From CAZIZT01 sp964544085 (lineage in GTDB: Bacteria; Campylobacterota_A; Desulfurellia; Desulfurellales; Hippeaceae), in the NCBI GenBank assembly GCA_964544085.1, contig CAZIZT010000028.1, positions 1-64,000 on the forward strand: 64,000 bases of DNA, given 5' to 3'. A program made the position numbers and the translations under genes. The notes below the pieces were generated by a model, which saw nothing but the letters and a program-made list of their open reading frames with translations, was not told the origin of the DNA and searched no databases. This document shows positions 59,984 through 64,000 of this stretch, piece by piece; positions within the stretch are counted from its first letter, which is position 1; each line of letters opens with the position of its first letter.

Positions 59984-61215
59984 GCACGTTGAAGGAGGTT
60001 GACTACGAGGTATGGGAAGCCATAGAAAACGAAAAGAGAAGGGAAAATTACGGTATTGAGCTGATAGCATCGGAGAATTTTGTCTCTGAGGCTGTACTTG
60101 AGGCACAGGGTTCTGTAATGACGAATAAATATGCCGAGGGTTATCCCGGTAAAAGATACTACGGTGGTTGCGAATATGTGGATGTCGTGGAAAGGCTTGC
60201 TATAGCAAGAGCCAAAGAGCTCTTTGGGGCTGAGCATGTCAATGTACAACCACACTCCGGCTCGCAGGCGAATATGGCTGTTTATCTTGCGACGCTTCAG
60301 CCCGGGGACAGGCTGTTGGGGATGGATTTGACAAACGGTGGCCATCTTACACACGGTGCACGGGTTAATTTTTCCGGTAAATGGTATATAAGCTTCGGTT
60401 ACGGTGTAAATCAGGAAACCGGTTACATCGATTACGATGAGGTTGCGGAGATAGCCCAGGAATTCAAGCCACGCCTTATTGTGTGCGGGGCTAGTGCGTA
60501 TCCCAGAGTGATAGATTTTGCTAAGTTTAGAGAGATTGCAGATAGCGTAGGTGCCTACCTGATGGCGGACATTGCCCATATAGCGGGTCTTGTGGTTGCA
60601 GGTTTGCATCCGAGTCCTATACCGTACTGTGAATTTGTAACCACAACCACACATAAGACATTGAGGGGTCCGCGCGGCGGTATGATTATGACCAAAGAGT
60701 TCTTTGCGAAACCGATAGACAAGATGATATTTCCTGGGATGCAGGGCGGTCCGCTAATGCATGTTATAGCTGCAAAGGCTGTAGCTTTCAAAGAGGCTTT
60801 AAGCGACGAGTTTAAACAGTATCAACAGCAGATTGTTAAGAATGCCAAAAGGTTGGCAGAGGTGTTGATGGAGGAGGGTTTCAAGCTTGTAACAGGCGGT
60901 ACGGACAATCATTTGATGCTTGTAGATCTTACGGATAAGGGTATCACTGGCAAAGAGGCGGAAGAGGCACTGGGTCAGGTAGGTATAACGGTGAACAAAA
61001 ACACCATACCGGGAGAGACACGCAGTCCTTTCATAGCAAGTGGAATCAGGATAGGAACACCGGCTGTTACCACAAGAGGCATGAAGGAAGAGCAAATGGA
61101 AAAGATCGGTGAGCTAATAGCTGAAACCCTGAACAACATGGGCAACACAAAAAAGTACGAAGCAATTAAACAAGAGGTGAAAAAACTCTGCGAAGAGTTC
61201 ATTATCTATCGCTGA
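59980..61215 (+). CDS. glyA: Serine hydroxymethyltransferase
   Basis: Interconverts serine and glycine with tetrahydrofolate, 411 residues. IELIASENFVS at the N-terminus, KYAEGYPGKRYYGG, the PLP lysine in TTTTHKTLRGPRGG (about 228) and RSPFIASGIRIGTPAVTTRG (in part) are diagnostic. The stop lies 28 bases inside the predicted start of the TPR gene. It links folate one-carbon metabolism with rpiB; folP in this window belongs to the same cofactor pathway. Confidence 0.98.
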   Translation: MSTLKEVDYEVWEAIENEKRRENYGIELIASENFVSEAVLEAQGSVMTNKYAEGYPGKRYYGGCEYVDVVERLAIARAKELFGAEHVNVQPHSGSQANMAVYLATLQPGDRLLGMDLTNGGHLTHGARVNFSGKWYISFGYGVNQETGYIDYDEVAEIAQEFKPRLIVCGASAYPRVIDFAKFREIADSVGAYLMADIAHIAGLVVAGLHPSPIPYCEFVTTTTHKTLRGPRGGMIMTKEFFAKPIDKMIFPGMQGGPLMHVIAAKAVAFKEALSDEFKQYQQQIVKNAKRLAEVLMEEGFKLVTGGTDNHLMLVDLTDKGITGKEAEEALGQVGITVNKNTIPGETRSPFIASGIRIGTPAVTTRGMKEEQMEKIGELIAETLNNMGNTKKYEAIKQEVKKLCEEFIIYR

Positions 61216-63428
61216 TACTGCTTCTTCTGTTTTGCTATACCATAGACTCCCAGGCTGTTCAGTTGTCTTTTTTTAAGAAAAATGGGGTTTCATATTTTGT
61301 GCTGCGCCAGCTACCGCCACATCCTGAGGTTTATACCGTTGGGCGCTACTTTGTAATCTATTTCAAAGGTAAACGCGTAAAAAGCCAGATACTCAAGCCT
61401 TTCCTGAAGGATAGCTATTTCGGGGGTTTTTACATAGAGAACGTTGATGATAACGGTTCCAGGGTAATTATAGAGACCAGGCAGCCCTTTTACCCGGCCT
61501 ACAGGTTCTCAAGCGACAATACAAGCATCACCGTTAGCGCAGTGATGAGGCGTGCTGAGAAAAAGCTTGAGGTTGCGATAAAGGGATATCCCGTGCCACA
61601 GGAAATTGTAGCAACACCGTTCTATGTTTCAAGCTACGTGTTTAAGCCCTCGATGGCGAAAAAAGAGGTCTCCTACGATGAGACACTTTTCTTTATGGGC
61701 GTTAAGTTCTATACGCTGAAGAATTACTCATACGCATTGGGCTTTTTTAAGCAGATCATTAAGCAGTACCCTTCCAGTCCTTATTATGTGAGCAGTTATT
61801 TTCTGTTGGGTGATTGTTACAGACAGCTTAAGGAATATCAGAAGGCTTTACAGGTATACCAGAAGGCAATAGCGCTATCACCCAAAAATGCTACGGTAGC
61901 ACAGACGCTTTTTGAGATGGCGGATATATACCGAAAGATTCATTTCTACTCGCGGGCGCGTCGTATATACCAATCGATTATCAAGGATTACCTGAATACT
62001 AAATGGGCTGACAAAGCTGCCTACATGCTTGCACGCACATATTTTGAACAGAGGCACTATTCAAAAGCACTCGATGTGTTGATGAACATACGTAAAAGTT
62101 CCAGTTATTATCCTGAAGCGATGCTTCTTGCCGCTGAGATCTTCATAAAGAAAAAGAACCCTGCCAGAGCGGTACTTGCGTATTACACAATCTCGAGTGT
62201 GATGAACAGAATAGATGTAAAAGAGCATTATCGGGAGTTGATAGACGTGGCGCTGGCTTTGTGTAGGTTTGAGGATTATTCCTCTGCTGCGGCTATTTTT
62301 GACCATATCGAATCTTCAGGTGATAAGAGGCTCGTAGAATACTCCTACCTTGGCAGAATGAGGTGTGACCTGGATAAGGGCGATTACGACGACCTCAAGA
62401 AGAGGGCCAACTACATCCTTACGACAACACGCGATAAGAAACTAAGGCAAAAGGTTGAAAAACTGCTCGATGAGGCGAAGCTGAAGAAGGGAAACGTCAG
62501 CGAGAAAACGATCGAAGAGATACTCAAAAAGTACGCAAACGACCCCGAGGTTGCCGCCCTCGCCCTATTTGTGTATGCCAAGAAGAACTACAATCAGAAA
62601 CACTACAAAAAGGCACTGGATTATCTGTTGCGCCTGCAGAGATTGTATCCCGAAAGCATTTATAACCGACAGGCTGCACCTATGGAACAGGTGATAATAA
62701 AGAAGCTCCTGGATGATCTGTACCAAAACCCCTCAAGGGATAAACTGGATTTCATATACTCAAGCGTCGTTCATCTTAAACTTTACTCGCTTGTTGATGT
62801 TTGCAGGATAGCGACGGCTCTGATGGCTTTCGGTGAACTGGATAAGATGCATTCACTTCTGCCTTATCTGAAAAACAGCGATTGCAAAGATGTGTTGTAT
62901 GCCAAGTACTACACCGAACAAGGGGAGAGCAAAAAGGCGCTTGAGTACCTTGGAAATGTAGAGAGCATTCCACCGTATGTTTATTACTACAATATTGTTC
63001 TGGGAGATCTCAACTACTTTTCTGGCGACTATGAGAAAGCCGTATCCTTCTATGAGCGAGCATCGCAGATAAAGATAAATCTCATCAAACAGTACGTGTT
63101 GCTGCGTATAATGGATGCAGCATACATGGCTGGTGATTACAAAAAATCGTTGAACTATGCAGGATCGATAGATTTGCAGCCCTTCAAGCTGAAAGCCTCT
63201 TTCATCGAAGCAATGGATTACTACTCCCTGGGTAATTACAAAAAGGCTGTGGAGCTGTTTGAAGGATTAACTTCCTCCCTTAAATATAAGGAGCAGGCTC
63301 TCTTTTATCTTGCTGTTTCTTATGTTAAAATGGGCAAGAAAGAGCAGGCGTTAAGGTACTTTAAAAAACTTAAGAAGCTCTACCCGGAAAGTGAATACTT
63401 AAAAACCTTGCAGGTGTTGTTAGAATGA
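61188..63428 (+). CDS. Exported TPR-repeat protein, probable CTG start
   Basis: A protein of about 746 residues with many tetratricopeptide repeats (about 150-330 and 430-740, for example YALGFFKQIIKQYPSSPYY). The first usual start codon (TTG 61263) would begin at SFFKKNG and give no export signal. The frame is open to 61170 and encodes LRRVHYLSLILLLLF then DSQA, a good signal peptide cleaved after SQA. CTG 61188 lies seven bases after AAGAGGTGA (61172-61180), so CTG is the likely start; no ATG, GTG or TTG exists in that stretch. A periplasmic TPR scaffold before a FlgS-type kinase could act in motility or envelope assembly; unproven. Confidence 0.72.
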   Translation: MRRVHYLSLILLLLFCYTIDSQAVQLSFFKKNGVSYFVLRQLPPHPEVYTVGRYFVIYFKGKRVKSQILKPFLKDSYFGGFYIENVDDNGSRVIIETRQPFYPAYRFSSDNTSITVSAVMRRAEKKLEVAIKGYPVPQEIVATPFYVSSYVFKPSMAKKEVSYDETLFFMGVKFYTLKNYSYALGFFKQIIKQYPSSPYYVSSYFLLGDCYRQLKEYQKALQVYQKAIALSPKNATVAQTLFEMADIYRKIHFYSRARRIYQSIIKDYLNTKWADKAAYMLARTYFEQRHYSKALDVLMNIRKSSSYYPEAMLLAAEIFIKKKNPARAVLAYYTISSVMNRIDVKEHYRELIDVALALCRFEDYSSAAAIFDHIESSGDKRLVEYSYLGRMRCDLDKGDYDDLKKRANYILTTTRDKKLRQKVEKLLDEAKLKKGNVSEKTIEEILKKYANDPEVAALALFVYAKKNYNQKHYKKALDYLLRLQRLYPESIYNRQAAPMEQVIIKKLLDDLYQNPSRDKLDFIYSSVVHLKLYSLVDVCRIATALMAFGELDKMHSLLPYLKNSDCKDVLYAKYYTEQGESKKALEYLGNVESIPPYVYYYNIVLGDLNYFSGDYEKAVSFYERASQIKINLIKQYVLLRIMDAAYMAGDYKKSLNYAGSIDLQPFKLKASFIEAMDYYSLGNYKKAVELFEGLTSSLKYKEQALFYLAVSYVKMGKKEQALRYFKKLKKLYPESEYLKTLQVLLE

Positions 63429-64000
63429 ACTCCAAAGAGCAACTTGAAGCGATGTTTAAAGCTGTCCTGGAGACGAGCCGAAATCTGGAGTACTCATATA
63501 ACCTGTTAAAGAAGAAGTTTAATCAGCTTGAGGCGAAACTTGAGAACAACAGACGATACCTTGAAAATATCCTTAGAAGCATAAATACAGGTGTCTGTTC
63601 CGTTGATATGGACCTGAAGATAACCACATTTAACAGGGAGGCGTGCTCTATATTTGAGGTGGACGATGAACAATCTGTGAAGGGAAAACCCCTGTATGAG
63701 CTGTTTGGCATAAGGGTACAGGGAATCTACGATCTGATCGAAAGCTATAAAGACCAGAAAAAGATTACCGTTTCTACACCATCGGGCAAGAAAAAGATTA
63801 GTCTTTCTGCCTCAGCCATAGAGGACAGTGGCCGTGTGGTAGGTGCTGTGATTATCTTTTCAGATGTTACCAGGATAGAACAGCTCGAAGAGGAGAACAG
63901 GAAGAAAGAGAGACTCGCAGTGATAGGTCAGATGGCAGCGTCTATAGCACACGATATAAAGAATCCCCTTGCCAGTATAGAGCTGCTTGTGCCACTTCTT
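63425..64000 (+). CDS. PAS-domain sensor histidine kinase, FlgS-like (3' end missing)
   Basis: The first 192 codons of a cytoplasmic histidine kinase; the gene runs off the right edge. An N-terminal coiled coil (about 5-50) leads to a PAS domain (about 45-150, ENILRSINTGVCSVDMDLKI) and the HisKA phosphoacceptor AHDIKNPLASIELL (about 178-191) with the H-box His. The layout (no membrane span, PAS, HisKA of the AtoS/NtrB kind) matches FlgS kinases that activate FlgR and sigma54 flagellar promoters, which fits the sigma54 promoter of fliK in this window. The ATG overlaps the TPR stop as ATGA. Confidence 0.78.
   Translation, partial: MNSKEQLEAMFKAVLETSRNLEYSYNLLKKKFNQLEAKLENNRRYLENILRSINTGVCSVDMDLKITTFNREACSIFEVDDEQSVKGKPLYELFGIRVQGIYDLIESYKDQKKITVSTPSGKKKISLSASAIEDSGRVVGAVIIFSDVTRIEQLEEENRKKERLAVIGQMAASIAHDIKNPLASIELLVPLL

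Noticed and set aside
59809..60654. Minus-strand frame of 281 codons opposite rpiB/glyA
   Set aside because: Fully antisense to two certain genes, no recognisable domain, composition typical of a shadow frame.

Overview
The window reads as a stretch of core chromosome from a Gram-negative, flagellated bacterium. A TonB-dependent outer-membrane receptor shows the outer membrane. A flgE/flgD/fliK cluster behind a sigma54-type promoter and a FlgS-like kinase at the right edge suggest sigma54-controlled flagella. LL-diaminopimelate aminotransferase, a futalosine-type amidohydrolase, HisZ, a TRAP dicarboxylate system and RqcH fit anaerobic or microaerophilic lineages such as Desulfurellales (Hippea-like), Campylobacterota or Deferribacterota. 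That placement is inference; no rRNA is present. I see no insertion sequence, prophage, CRISPR array or toxin-antitoxin pair.

Layout. 1-4,690: vitamin B12 uptake (btuF 3' part, btuC, btuD, a cobalamin riboswitch with an 8-codon micro-ORF, btuB). 4,700-9,900: mscS, then ftsH-folP on the minus strand, and tRNA-Gln and tRNA-Glu. 9,900-18,820: an FGE-like gene facing a long minus-strand operon rpsO-pnp-M16 peptidase-class V aminotransferase-hisZ-purA-hinT-aroQ. 18,800-21,540: kamA plus a MoaE-like gene, divergent from fetAB through overlapping promoters. 21,540-27,470: malic enzyme with a DctPQM TRAP transporter, then msrA. 27,450-32,230 (minus): thioredoxin-like lipoprotein, mntH, and a secreted PQQ-propeller/SLH protein. 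32,230-43,080: tRNA-Lys and tRNA-His, a YrdC-like protein, an FAH-family protein, dapL, priA, rpsU, rqcH, cvpA, an M23 peptidase, a MATE transporter and an amidohydrolase. 43,060-49,830 (minus): fliK-flgD-flgE-flgE. 49,840-55,910: nnr, a secreted ankyrin protein (minus), nadA-nadC-amidase-nadE, and tRNA-Leu (minus). 55,960-64,000: fapA, an eIF2B-like gene, a radical SAM gene, rpiB, glyA, a TPR protein and a truncated FlgS-like histidine kinase.

How the genes fit together. Vitamin B12 uptake, de novo NAD synthesis plus NAD(P)HX repair, malate uptake and oxidation, and flagellar hook building are each grouped. Operons are tight, with 4-20 bp overlaps. All five convergent protein-gene pairs abut or overlap, and in one of them a terminator lies inside the opposite gene. 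Several promoters place the -10 box only 6-9 nt before a start codon that has no Shine-Dalgarno (SD) sequence, which suggests leaderless mRNAs.

No clear-cut new defence or mobile system is visible. The least ordinary points are the riboswitch whose sequestered ribosome site serves a micro-ORF, the leaderless set, the shared -10 between kamA and fetA, a probable CTG start on the TPR gene, the split NAD synthetase, the kamA/MoaE-like pair, and the large SLH/propeller protein with an uncharacterised C-terminal half. All promoters, RNA folds and start choices were read by eye.
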